DNA of 64,000 bases, from assembly GCA_963794155.1 (NCBI GenBank), contig CAWCCX010000024.1, positions 1-64,000 of the forward strand. The letters are read 5' to 3'. Position 1 is the first letter of the stretch, and each line of letters starts with the position of its first letter. The DNA comes from Roseiarcus sp963794155 (GTDB lineage Bacteria > Pseudomonadota > Alphaproteobacteria > Rhizobiales > Beijerinckiaceae). Shown piece after piece: positions 17,113-25,857 of this stretch. The notes below the pieces were generated by a model, which was not told where the DNA came from, made no database searches, and worked only from the letters and a program-made list of their open reading frames with translations. A program made the translations under genes and the position numbers.

Positions 17113-18663
17113 ATGCCAGCCGAGAGAGTCGCCATGCGCGATGTACGCGTGATCATTCGCCTTAAATATTTGTCTTCGCTCACGACGAGCGAGATTGCCC
17201 GGCGTCTTGGGTTGGCGCGTTCGACGGTGCGGGAGACCTTGAGCCGTTTCGAGAGTTCGGACTTGATCTGGCCGCTACCCGAGGGCCTGAGCGACGAAGG
17301 GTTGGAAGCTGCGCTTTACGCCAACCGGCGCAGTAAACGGGGTCATCGGCGCCATGCCGAACCGGACTGGCCGGCGGTTCATCGGGAGATGAAACGCAAG
17401 CACGTCACCCTGCTGATCGTCTGGGACGAGTATATTGCGCAGAACCCAGGCGGCTACAGCTATTCGCGGTTCTGCGAACTTTACCGAGCCTTCGAGACAA
17501 AATTGTCGCCGACGATGCGCCAGACGCATGCGGCGGGCGAACGATTGTTTGTCGATTACGCCGGCGATGGCGTTCCAGTCCTGATTGATCGGCTGACGGG
17601 CGAGATGCGCAAGGCGCAGATATTCGTCGCGGTGCTCGGCGCATCGAGCTTCACCTTTGCCTGGGCGAGCTGGACGCAGACGCTTCCCGATTGGATCGAC
17701 GCCCACGTGCATGCTTTCGCGGCGATCGGCGGCGTTCCCCATTTGCTCGTGCCGGACAATACCAGGACCGCCGTCATAAAGGCCTGCTTCTATGACCCTC
17801 TGGTCAATCGCACCTATGCCGAAATGGCGGCCCATTACGACACCGCCATCCTGCCGGCGCGGCCGAGAAAACCTCGCGACAAGGCGAAAGTCGAACAAGC
17901 GGTGCTGATTGTCGAGCGCTGGCTGCTCGGGCGGTTGCGTCACCGCATCTTCATCAGCCTGGCTGAGGTCAACGAAGCCATCGGCGAGTTGCTCAAGCAT
18001 CTGAACGAAGAACGACCCATCCGGAGGCTCGGCGTGACTCGCCGGCAATTGCTGGAGGCGATCGACCGTCCGGCGCTCAAGTCTCTGCCGGCCGAGCCCT
18101 ATGTCTTTAGCGAATGGCGCGTCTGTCGGGTCGGCATCGATTATCACGTCGACGCCGGCTCTCACTATTACAGCGTTCCCTATCGCTTCGCCCGCGCCGA
18201 GGTGGACGTCCGGATGACCGCCAGGACGGTCGAGATTTTCCTCAAAGGCGAGCGGATCGCCGCGCATTTGCGCATCAGCGGCAATCGCAAACATACGACG
18301 ATCCCCGAACACATGCCGTCCTCCCACCGCCGCTATGCGGGCTGGACGATCGACCGCATCCGCCAGGATGCGCGCGCGATCGGACCGGCGACTGCGGCGC
18401 TCTGCGAGCAGATTCTCGAGCATAGACCGCATCCGGAACAGGGCTACCGGGCGTGTCTGGGGATCGTCCGCCTTTCCGGTCCCTATGGCGTCGGACGCGT
18501 CGAAGCGGCGGCCGAACGCGCCATTGATATCGGCGCGCACACCTATGGCTCCGTCAAGTCCATCCTCGACAACAATCTTGATCGGCGCCCCGCGCAAAAG
18601 CGCGCCGCGGACGGAACGCCGATCCTGCATCCCAATATCCGTGGCCCGCGCTATTACAATTAG
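17113..18663 (+). CDS. istA: IS21 family transposase IstA
   Basis: 516 residues from ATG 17113, preceded by AAGGGAGC; the frame is open upstream to 17041 but lacks a ribosome-binding site there. An N-terminal helix-turn-helix (LTTSEIARRLGLARSTVRETLSRF) is followed by the DDE integrase core: the first acid in LFVDYAGD, the second in LLVPDNTRTAV, the glutamate in KAKVEQAVL. Length and order match IS21 IstA. Both genes look intact, so the element may still be mobile. Confidence 0.95.
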   Translation: MPAERVAMRDVRVIIRLKYLSSLTTSEIARRLGLARSTVRETLSRFESSDLIWPLPEGLSDEGLEAALYANRRSKRGHRRHAEPDWPAVHREMKRKHVTLLIVWDEYIAQNPGGYSYSRFCELYRAFETKLSPTMRQTHAAGERLFVDYAGDGVPVLIDRLTGEMRKAQIFVAVLGASSFTFAWASWTQTLPDWIDAHVHAFAAIGGVPHLLVPDNTRTAVIKACFYDPLVNRTYAEMAAHYDTAILPARPRKPRDKAKVEQAVLIVERWLLGRLRHRIFISLAEVNEAIGELLKHLNEERPIRRLGVTRRQLLEAIDRPALKSLPAEPYVFSEWRVCRVGIDYHVDAGSHYYSVPYRFARAEVDVRMTARTVEIFLKGERIAAHLRISGNRKHTTIPEHMPSSHRRYAGWTIDRIRQDARAIGPATAALCEQILEHRPHPEQGYRACLGIVRLSGPYGVGRVEAAAERAIDIGAHTYGSVKSILDNNLDRRPAQKRAADGTPILHPNIRGPRYYN

Positions 18664-18674
18664 GAGAAGCGATC

Positions 18675-19451
18675 TTGCTCAAACATCCGACCCTCGATCA
18701 ACTTTACGCCCTCGGCCTCCAGGGCATGGCCAAGGGCTTTACGGAAATCGGCGCCGAGGCCGACAATCTCGACAAACGCGAATGGCTGGGGCTTCTGCTC
18801 GATCGCGAGGCGTCATGGCGTCAGGATAAGAGATTCGCGGCGCGACTGCGCTACGCCAAATTGCGCCAGCAAGCCTGCGCCGAAGATGTCGATTATCGAA
18901 GCCCGCGCGGCCTCGATCGGCCCCTGTTCCAAAAGCTCGTCGAGGGGCATTGGGTCGAGGCCCACGAAAACTTGACCCTCGTTGGCCCGACCGGCGTCGG
19001 CAAGTCATGGCTCGCTTCAGCGCTTGGCCACAAGGCCTGCCGCGATAATCGCTCGGTGCTCTATCACCGCATCCCAAAGCTCTTCGAAGATCTCGCCCTG
19101 GCGCGCGGCGATGGCCGTCATCCGCGCCTCCTGCGTGCGCTCGGCCGCGCCGACCTTCTCATTCTCGACGATTGGGGATTGGAGCCACTCGACGCCGGCG
19201 CCCGGCATGATCTTCTGGAAATCCTCGAAGAGCGATACGGCCGCCGCTCGACCATCGTCACATCCCAACTCCCCGTGGACCGCTGGCATCAAGTCGTCAA
19301 CGACCCAACCTACGCCGATGCGATCCTCGACCGTCTCGTTCACAACGCCCATCGGATCGAACTGGCTGGCGAAAGCTTGCGACGCGTCCGGCCAAGTCGT
19401 GAAAAAATTGCAGATGAAAGCTTGACCAGACAACAGCCCAAGCGCCAATAA
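18675..19451 (+). CDS. istB: IS21 family helper ATPase IstB
   Basis: 258 residues from TTG 18675, with AGGAG eight bases upstream, eleven bases after istA. An AAA+ ATPase related to DnaC: Walker A is GPTGVGKSWLA, Walker B is LLILDDWG. It acts as the target-selection partner of IstA. The C-terminal NAHRIELAGESLRR is characteristic of IstB. Confidence 0.95.
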   Translation: MLKHPTLDQLYALGLQGMAKGFTEIGAEADNLDKREWLGLLLDREASWRQDKRFAARLRYAKLRQQACAEDVDYRSPRGLDRPLFQKLVEGHWVEAHENLTLVGPTGVGKSWLASALGHKACRDNRSVLYHRIPKLFEDLALARGDGRHPRLLRALGRADLLILDDWGLEPLDAGARHDLLEILEERYGRRSTIVTSQLPVDRWHQVVNDPTYADAILDRLVHNAHRIELAGESLRRVRPSREKIADESLTRQQPKRQ

Positions 19452-19523
19452 TCGAAGCGCCAGCGAGCCCGCACCACCATGGCGGCATCATTCCGTTACA
19501 GGTGGCGGCATCACGTCGTTACA

Positions 19524-20085
19524 ACATGGCGCTTTCGTCGGAATCCGCATGCTGCGGGGCGGCAGCCATCGCGGCGAGGATCCTTTCCTTCCGCTCGGGG
19601 TCGTCGGTTGGCACGAAGAACGCTTTCGCCACGAAATCGCGCATGATCCTTTTATAGTCCGAGCCGCTGAGTTCGGATGCGAGCTTGGGCACGGCGGCGC
19701 GCGCCCGCTCAGGCAGGACAATCGCCGCGTCGAGCATGACGAGGGCGGAAACAAGCGCGGGATAGCGCAATGCGAGATCGAACGCGATGATGCCGCCCAT
19801 GCTGTGCCCGATGACGACGGCCTGCATGAGGCCCAGATGATCGCAGATGAAGGCGACGTCGTCGGCAAAGCCTTGCATCGTATAGCGCTCGCGCGGCTTG
19901 TCGCTCAGCCCATGTCCGCGCAGATCGAGGGCGACGACCCGGCGCCCCTTTCTCGCGAAATATTCGAACTGCGGCACAAGATAGGTATGATCGCAGCACC
20001 AGCCGTGGATGAGCACGACCGGGGCGTCCGCGCCGGGCGCCTCCTCGAAATAAAGCGTGACGCCGTTTCGCTGCGCTGACTGCAC
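19524..20085 (-). pseudogene. Alpha/beta hydrolase, 5' fragment
   Basis: About 185 residues up to the IS21 end, where the frame meets a stop inside the terminal repeat. The start ATG at 20085 gives MQSAQRNGVTLYFEE. The oxyanion region is VVLIHGWCCDHTYL and the nucleophile elbow is VIGHSMGG. The missing C-terminal part with the catalytic histidine is at 16694-16985. The product is therefore truncated before its third catalytic residue and should be inactive. Confidence 0.85.
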
Positions 20086-20116
20086 GGCTCATCCTTCGCG
20101 ACGCGCGATCAAGTCC

Positions 20117-21049
20117 TTATGGCCAAGCCGCGAGCAGCGCGCGCAGCGCGGCGACGAAGGCGATCGGCTGGTCGATCATCACGTGATGCTCGGCTTCCGG
20201 GATCTCGACGTAAGGCGCGCCCGGAGGGATGAGGCTCAAGAGGTATGCGGCGTCCTCGGGGTGGAAGAGTTGCGACTTCGCGCCGCGGATCAAGGCGAGC
20301 GGCGCGCGGGCGCCCTCGACGAGCGGGATCGGGTCGAGCCGCACGAACTTCTCCCAGAAGTGCGGGTCGAAGCTTAGCGACCAGCCCGCGGCGCCGCCTT
20401 CGCCGGCGCTCTTTCGCGCCGAGCGGCGGGCGATGAAGTCGAGAATGAACAGGTTGTCGCAGGCCTGCGGCGGGGCGAGGCGGAACCGGGCGATGATCGC
20501 CTCGAGCGAAGGCCGCACGCTGTGCTCCCTCGTCGTCGCGCGGGGAGGGGAGGGGCTGCGCTGGTTCTGCGGCGCGAAGAACGGCGGATCGACCATCACC
20601 GCCGCGGCGAGCTCATCGCCGAAATCATGCGCGAGTCCGACCGCGATCCGCCCGCCGAACGAGTGTCCGACGACCGTAGGCGCGCCGCCGTCGAAGGCCC
20701 CTGCGCCGCGCGCCGCGGTCCGCGCCTCGCGAACGAACTGGCGGAAATCGTAAGACGAGCGCCAATCCGAACGTCCCATGCCGGTGAACGACGGCGCGAC
20801 GACCCGCCGCTCGCGGGCGAAGAACGGGGCGATGAAGCTCCACCAGTCGGCGTGCGCCGCCCCGCCGTGCAAGAACAAGAGGCCGGGCTTCCCCCGGTCG
20901 CCCCAGGCAAGGGTCTCAACCCGCGCGCCCTCGACCTCGACGAACAATCGCTCCGGCTCGATCGCGACCACGCGCTCGAACCACGCCGGCGCCGGCGGCG
21001 TCTGCCCGCGAAAGGCCGCGAGCGGCGCCATGGGGTTGGATTCGTTCAC
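20117..21049 (-). CDS. Alpha/beta fold hydrolase
   Basis: 310 residues, intact. LLFLHGGAAHADWW is the oxyanion strand, VVGHSFGGRIAVGLA the nucleophile elbow with serine, and PEAEHHVMIDQP carries the likely catalytic histidine. The aspartate is probably near LALIRGAKSQLF. It lies 31 bp downstream of the broken hydrolase start and is co-oriented with the thiolase. It could be an esterase, lactonase or epoxide-hydrolase-like enzyme; the substrate cannot be inferred. Confidence 0.85.
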   Translation of the reverse strand: MNESNPMAPLAAFRGQTPPAPAWFERVVAIEPERLFVEVEGARVETLAWGDRGKPGLLFLHGGAAHADWWSFIAPFFARERRVVAPSFTGMGRSDWRSSYDFRQFVREARTAARGAGAFDGGAPTVVGHSFGGRIAVGLAHDFGDELAAAVMVDPPFFAPQNQRSPSPPRATTREHSVRPSLEAIIARFRLAPPQACDNLFILDFIARRSARKSAGEGGAAGWSLSFDPHFWEKFVRLDPIPLVEGARAPLALIRGAKSQLFHPEDAAYLLSLIPPGAPYVEIPEAEHHVMIDQPIAFVAALRALLAAWP

Positions 21050-21179
21050 TACGGCGCCCTCTCCACGTCATCGCGAGAACCCCAGGGTCTCGGCCCGGGG
21101 GCGCGTGGCGATCCAGGGCGACCGGATCTTTCCTTCATCTTGTGGGTCGCTTCGCTTCGCTCGCGATGACGAACGGGGT

Positions 21180-22382
21180 CTAGGCGACTTCGAACAGTCC
21201 GGCCGCGCCCATGCCGCCGCCGACGCACATCGTCACCACGACATGGCGTGCGCCGCGCCGCTTGCCCTCGATCAGCGCATGGCCGGTAAGCCGCGCCCCG
21301 CTCATGCCGTAAGGATGGCCGACGGCGATCGCGCCACCGTCGACATTGAGCTTGTCGTTGTCGATCCCGAGCCGGTCGCGGCAGTAGAGAACCTGGACCG
21401 CGAACGCTTCGTTCAGCTCCCAAAGGTCGATGTCGTCGATCTTGAGCCCGTGCGCCTTGAGCAGCTTCGGCACCGCGAACACCGGGCCGATGCCCATCTC
21501 GTCCGGATCGCAGCCGGCGACCGCGATGCCGCGATAGATGCCGAGCGGCGTGAGATTGCGCTGGCTCGCGAGCCTGGCTTCCATCAGTACGCAGGCGCTG
21601 GCGCCGTCCGACAATTGCGAGGCGTTGCCGGCGGTGATGAACGAGCCCGCCTTGACCCGTTGCCCGTCGGCGAACACCGGTTTCAGCGCCGCGAGGCCTT
21701 CCAGGGTCGTGTCGGCGCGCACGCCTTCGTCCTGCTTCAGACTGACCGATTTGTCGGAGACCGCGCCGGTCGTCTTGTCGACAACTTTCATCACGCTGGG
21801 CAGGGGGGCGATCTCCGCGTCGAAGCGGCCGGCGGCCTGGGCCGCGGCGGTTCTTTGATGGGACTGCAGCGCGTATTGGTCCTGCCGCTGGCGGGTGACC
21901 TGATATCGCTCGGCCACGATCTCCGCGGTTTCGATCATCGTCATGTAGACGTCGTCGCGATGCTCGACCAGCCACGGGTCTTGGGCGCGATAGCGGTTCA
22001 TCTTGTCGTTCTGGACCAGCGAAATCGATTCGAGACCGCCGCCGACGGTGACGCTCATGCCGTCGTCGATGATCTCTTTGGCGGCGATGGCGATCGCCAT
22101 GAGGCCGGAGGCGCATTGCCGGTCGACCGACATGCCGGCGACGCTGGTCGGAAGCCCGGCCCGCAAGGCCGCCTGGCGGGCGACGTTGCCGCCCTCAGAT
22201 CCCTGCTGGAGCGCCGCGCCCATGACGACGTCGTCGACCTCGCCGCCCTCGACCGAGGCGCGCTTCAGTGCGCTGGCGATCGCGTGCCCGCCCAGCGTCT
22301 GGGCCTGGGTGTCGTTGAACGCGCCGCGATAGGCCTTGCCGATCGGCGTGCGCGCGGTTGAGACGATGACGGCTTCACGCAT
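21180..22382 (-). CDS. Acetyl-CoA acyltransferase (thiolase)
   Basis: 400 residues, typical of thiolase family enzymes. The nucleophile cysteine is in SVDRQCASGLMAI, the second motif is NEAFAVQ, GGAIAVGHPYGMSGAR supplies the histidine, and the acid/base cysteine is in CVGGGMGAAGLFE. Expected reaction: thiolytic cleavage of 3-ketoacyl-CoA, or acetoacetyl-CoA condensation. With the FadB/J-like gene 600 bp upstream on the same strand it makes a beta-oxidation pair, separated only by the DUF559 gene and dispersed repeats. Confidence 0.92.
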   Translation of the reverse strand: MREAVIVSTARTPIGKAYRGAFNDTQAQTLGGHAIASALKRASVEGGEVDDVVMGAALQQGSEGGNVARQAALRAGLPTSVAGMSVDRQCASGLMAIAIAAKEIIDDGMSVTVGGGLESISLVQNDKMNRYRAQDPWLVEHRDDVYMTMIETAEIVAERYQVTRQRQDQYALQSHQRTAAAQAAGRFDAEIAPLPSVMKVVDKTTGAVSDKSVSLKQDEGVRADTTLEGLAALKPVFADGQRVKAGSFITAGNASQLSDGASACVLMEARLASQRNLTPLGIYRGIAVAGCDPDEMGIGPVFAVPKLLKAHGLKIDDIDLWELNEAFAVQVLYCRDRLGIDNDKLNVDGGAIAVGHPYGMSGARLTGHALIEGKRRGARHVVVTMCVGGGMGAAGLFEVA

Positions 22383-22830
22383 GATGGGTCTCCGATCGCT
22401 TTTTCATTGGTTGGTCCGACCCTTCTCCCTGAGGGAGAAGGTGGCCCGAAGGGCCGGATGAGGGTTCGCCTCGGCTCGGTGATCCCGCGTGAGCGAAAAT
22501 CGTATCGAGCACACTCTCGCGGTTTTGCAACACGTCGGGGTTCCAGAAGCGAAGCACCTTCCAGCCTTGGCTCGCCAGATAGGCGTCGCGGACTTTATCG
22601 CGACCATTTTGATCGTGCTGCGATCCGTCAGCCTCGACAATCAGTCTCGACGCAACGCAAAGGAAGTCGACAATGTAGGGTCCGACTGGAACCTGCCGGC
22701 GAAACTTGAAGCCATTCAGACGTCGATCGCGCAGCAGGCGCCGCACTCGACGCTCAGCGTCGGTGGGCGCGCGCCACATCGCGCGGGCGCGGCCTCGCTG
22801 GTTCACCGATACGCCGTTGTCGGTCTTCAT
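22375..22830 (-). CDS. DUF559 (Vsr-like endonuclease) domain protein
   Basis: 151 residues. The core FKFRRQVPVGPYIVDFLCVASRLIVEADGSQHD, then LASQGWKVLRFWNPDVLQN, matches DUF559 proteins, relatives of very-short-patch-repair nucleases; the D-F and E-x-D residues are the presumed metal site. The last ~35 residues (SGPSGHLLPQGEG) are encoded by a dispersed palindromic repeat unit, so the natural C-terminus has probably been replaced. The stop overlaps the start of the thiolase gene by eight bases. Confidence 0.82.
   Translation of the reverse strand: MKTDNGVSVNQRGRARAMWRAPTDAERRVRRLLRDRRLNGFKFRRQVPVGPYIVDFLCVASRLIVEADGSQHDQNGRDKVRDAYLASQGWKVLRFWNPDVLQNRESVLDTIFAHAGSPSRGEPSSGPSGHLLPQGEGSDQPMKKRSETHHA
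22420..22464. repeat. Dispersed palindromic repeat, short copy inside DUF559 3' end
   Basis: CCTTCTCCCT..AGGGAGAAGG followed by GTGGCCCGAAGGGCCGGATGAGGG. This is the same family as the repeats at 13631-13740 and 22861-22975. It is translated as the tail of the DUF559 protein. Confidence 0.75.
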
Positions 22831-22860
22831 TTCGTTGCCTCAATTCCCTGAGGTCCATCA

Positions 22861-22975
22861 CCCTCATCCGGCCGCGCTTCGCGCGTCCACCTTCCCCCGG
22901 AGGGGGAAGGGATTCAAGCGCCGCCGACGGGTCCCTTCCCTCCGGAAGAAGGTGGCCCGAAGGGCCGGATGAGGG
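22861..22975. repeat. Dispersed palindromic repeat, long copy
   Basis: Starts CCCTCATCCGGCCGCG and ends GGCCGGATGAGGG, with internal CTTCCCCCGGAGGGGGAAG hairpins. It lies in the gap between the DUF559 gene and the FadB/J-like gene and could form a strong RNA structure between them. Confidence 0.75.
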
Positions 22976-22983
22976 CAATCGTG

Positions 22984-25062
22984 TCACGTTTTCGAAAACG
23001 CCCCGCCCTCCGCCGCCAGCTTCTCCAATAGCGCCGCCGGCTTGAAGTCGTCGTCGAACCTCGCCTGGAACTCCTTGAGCTTGCGGAGAACCGTTTTCAG
23101 TCCAACGTCATCGGCGTAGAACATCGGTCCGCCGCGATAGACCGGCCAGCCGTAGCCGTAGATCCAGACGATGTCGATGTCGGAGGCGCGCTGCGCTTTG
23201 CCCTCTTCGAGGATTTTCGCCCCTTCGTTGATCATCGGATAAATGCAGCGCTCGAGGATCTCGGCGTCGCCGATCTTGCGCTGCTCGACGCCCTTCGAGG
23301 CGGCGAATTGGCGGATGATCGTTTCGACATGCGTCGAGGGCTTGGCGTTGCGCGCTTCGCCATAGTCGTAGAAGCCGGCGCCGGTCTTCTGGCCGCGCCG
23401 GCCCTCCTCGCACAGGATTTCGCGGATTGTCGAACGCTTCGAGGTCTCGGCCGACCAGCCGATGTCGAGCCCGGCGAGATCGCTCATCGCGAACGGGCCC
23501 ATCGGCATGCCGAAATCGGTCAGCACTCGGTCGACGTCCCAGGGCGTCGCCCCTTCGAGGATGAGCTTCATCGCCTCGCGCTGGCGCTGGGCGAGCATCC
23601 GGTTGCCGACGAAACCGTGGCAGACCCCGACGACGACTCCAACCTTGCCGATCTTGGGCGCAAGCACCGCGACCGTCGCCACGACCGGCTTCGAGGTCTT
23701 GGCGCCGCGCACGATTTCCAGGAGCCGCATCACGTTGGCGGGCGAGAAGAAGTGCATGCCGAGCACGTCCTCCGGCCTTTTGGTCTTGGCCGCGATTTGG
23801 TCGATGTCGAGATAGGAAGTGTTCGAGGCCAGGATCGCGCCGGGCTTGGCGATCGCATCGAGCCGTTCGAAGATCGTCTTCTTGAGCCCCATGTCCTCGA
23901 ACACCGCTTCGATCACGAGGTCGGCGTGAGCGAGCGCGCCGAAGTCGAGCGACGGCGCAAGCCTGCCCATCCGCCCCTGGACTTCGGCCATCGTCAGGCG
24001 GCCCTTCTTGGCAGTCGCTTCGTAGTTGCGCCGCATCACCGAGACGCCGCGGTCCAGCGCCTCTTTCGAAGTCTCGACGATCGTCACGGGAATGCCGGCT
24101 GAGAGGAAATTCATGGCGATGCCGCCGCCCATCGTGCCGGCGCCGATCACGCCCACGCTCTTGACCGGCCGCGTCGGAACGTCGGGGCCGATGTCGGCGA
24201 TCTTCGCCGCCTGCCGTTCGGCGAAGAACACGTGACGCTGCGCCTTCGACTGCGTGGTCGAAAGCAGCGCCATGAACATCTGACGCTCTTTCAGCATTCC
24301 CTCGTCGAATGGCAGCTCGACCGCGTTCCTGACCAATTCGATCGCCTTCTCCCAAGCTTCGAAGCCGCGGAATTTCCTCGCATTGGCCTTGCGGATCGCC
24401 TCGAAGATCTCGGGATGGCCGCGCGCCGGCGCGAGCTTGTCGGAGCGGTCGCGCACCTTGCGCAATGGCGCCTTCTCGGCGATCAGCCGGCGGGCGTAGC
24501 CAAGCGCCGACTCGCGTAAGCTTCCCTCCTCGGCGAGCTCGTCGACCACGCCCCATTCCTTCGCTTCGCGCGCCCCGAACGGGGTCCCGGAAAGAATGAC
24601 GTCGAGCGCCTTTTCGACCCCGATGAGCCGGGGCAGGCGCTGGGTGCCGCCGGCGCCGGGGATGAGGCCGAGCTTGATTTCCGGCAGGCCGCATTTCGCC
24701 GACGGGACCGCGATGCGGTAATGCGCGGTCAGCGCGACCTCGAATCCGCCCCCAAGCGCCGTCCCGTGGAGCGCGGCGACCACCGGCTTCGACGCGTTCT
24801 CGATCGCGTCGAGCACGGTCGGCAGGTGGGGCGGGGCGGGCGGCTTGCCGAATTCGGAGATGTCGGCGCCGGCGATGAAGGTCCGCCCGGCGCAGATGAT
24901 AACGACCGCCTTGACCGCGCCGGTCGCCTCCGCCGCTTCGACCCCGCGCTTGAGGCCGTCGCGAACGGCTTGCGACAGCGCGTTGACCGGCGGGGAATCG
25001 ATCGTGACCACGGCGACCTCGCCGTCGATCGCAAGGTCGGCAACCGAATTGATGGCGGCCAT
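22984..25062 (-). CDS. Bifunctional enoyl-CoA hydratase / 3-hydroxyacyl-CoA dehydrogenase
   Basis: 692 residues. The N-terminal crotonase domain (1-200) has AGADISEFGKP for the oxyanion hole and GLPEIKLGLIPGAGGTQRLP with the catalytic glutamate region. A NAD-binding domain begins at about residue 300 (GVIGAGTMGGGIAMNFLSAG), followed by the dehydrogenase motif HFFSPANVMRLLEIVRG and C-terminal helical domains. Domain order and length match FadJ/peroxisomal-type multifunctional enzymes rather than separate proteins. It catalyses two middle steps of fatty acid beta-oxidation; the thiolase nearby does the last step. Confidence 0.93.
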   Translation of the reverse strand: MAAINSVADLAIDGEVAVVTIDSPPVNALSQAVRDGLKRGVEAAEATGAVKAVVIICAGRTFIAGADISEFGKPPAPPHLPTVLDAIENASKPVVAALHGTALGGGFEVALTAHYRIAVPSAKCGLPEIKLGLIPGAGGTQRLPRLIGVEKALDVILSGTPFGAREAKEWGVVDELAEEGSLRESALGYARRLIAEKAPLRKVRDRSDKLAPARGHPEIFEAIRKANARKFRGFEAWEKAIELVRNAVELPFDEGMLKERQMFMALLSTTQSKAQRHVFFAERQAAKIADIGPDVPTRPVKSVGVIGAGTMGGGIAMNFLSAGIPVTIVETSKEALDRGVSVMRRNYEATAKKGRLTMAEVQGRMGRLAPSLDFGALAHADLVIEAVFEDMGLKKTIFERLDAIAKPGAILASNTSYLDIDQIAAKTKRPEDVLGMHFFSPANVMRLLEIVRGAKTSKPVVATVAVLAPKIGKVGVVVGVCHGFVGNRMLAQRQREAMKLILEGATPWDVDRVLTDFGMPMGPFAMSDLAGLDIGWSAETSKRSTIREILCEEGRRGQKTGAGFYDYGEARNAKPSTHVETIIRQFAASKGVEQRKIGDAEILERCIYPMINEGAKILEEGKAQRASDIDIVWIYGYGWPVYRGGPMFYADDVGLKTVLRKLKEFQARFDDDFKPAALLEKLAAEGGAFSKT

Positions 25063-25352
25063 TGGGTGTTTCCTCTGGCATTGACTTGACGGGCATCGAG
25101 GACGTGCGCGGAGCGCGCGACGGCTTGCAGGGTCCGACGCCGGGGCTATGTCTAAAACCAGCCTATGTTTGAAACATGCGGCGTCTCCGGGTCAACTCCG
25201 GGGCGGCGGCGAGCCGCGATCGGCCCGCGTCGGGCTGGCGGGGGAATCGAAAAAAGTTTGCTTGTCTCTGTAACCCGGCCTCTTTTGGCACGTAATAGGC
25301 GTTGCGGAAGGGGAAACGGGTCCCCGAAATCGACAGACCGGCGAGGCGCAGG

Positions 25353-25838
25353 ATGCTGACACGTCGAATGGCTCTGAGCGGCGGCTTGGCCGCGATCGCG
25401 AGCGTCAATCTCCTGCGAGGCCCGGGCGTGCGGGCCGCCGAGGAGGACCATGTCGTCCATAGCGACGCCGAATGGCGCTCCAAGCTGACGGCCGACCAAT
25501 ACGCCATTCTGCGCCAGGAGGGGACCGAGCGGCCTTTCACCAGTCCGCTTCTCCACGAGGAGCGCAAGGGGATTTTCGCCTGCGCGGGCTGTAATCTAGA
25601 TCTGTTCTCGTCCTCGACCAAGTTCGACAGCGGCACCGGATGGCCGAGTTTCTGGGCCCCGCTCGACAACGCGGTCAACACGCACGAGGATCATTCCTAT
25701 GGAATGGTTCGCAACGCGGTGACCTGCCATCGGTGCGACGGCCATCTTGGCCACGTGTTCGACGACGGGCCGAAGCCGACCGGACTTCGCTATTGCATGA
25801 ACGGCCTGGCGCTGACCTTCAAGCCGGCGACCGCCTGA
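25353..25838 (+). CDS. msrB: Exported peptide-methionine (R)-S-oxide reductase
   Basis: 161 residues from ATG 25353. The N-terminus MLTRRMALSGGLAAIASVNLL is a twin-arginine-like signal, so the enzyme acts in the periplasm. Zinc cysteines are CAGC and CHRC; the catalytic cysteine is in GLRYCMNG. The usual resolving-cysteine position in the GxGWPSF loop is threonine here (SGTGWPSF), and no other cysteine remains, so an external thiol donor is needed. The DipZ-like gene starts 19 bp downstream and msrA follows it, which suggests the donor. Confidence 0.92.
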   Translation: MLTRRMALSGGLAAIASVNLLRGPGVRAAEEDHVVHSDAEWRSKLTADQYAILRQEGTERPFTSPLLHEERKGIFACAGCNLDLFSSSTKFDSGTGWPSFWAPLDNAVNTHEDHSYGMVRNAVTCHRCDGHLGHVFDDGPKPTGLRYCMNGLALTFKPATA

Positions 25839-25857
25839 GGCGCCGAGGGCGACAAAG

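Larger units (their letters stand above)
16986..19523 (+). mobile_element. IS21-family insertion sequence, complete
   Basis: About 2.54 kb. The left end has three direct 23-bp-spaced terminal repeats starting at 16986, 17009 and 17032 (core AACGAGATGAT..CGCCA). The right end has two in inverted orientation ending at 19500 and 19523 (core TGGCGGCATCA..CGTTACA). Multiple terminal repeats of this kind are typical of IS21, where they bind the IstA transposase. istA and istB lie between. No target duplication can be defined with certainty. The element interrupts an alpha/beta hydrolase. Confidence 0.9.

Noticed and set aside
16986..19523. Exact target-site duplication of the IS21 element
   Set aside because: The flanks CCGCCACC and ACATGGCG do not give a convincing direct repeat, so I did not annotate one.
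20778..22361. A 527-codon plus-strand frame opposite the thiolase
   Set aside because: The thiolase on the other strand has all active-site motifs; this frame has none.
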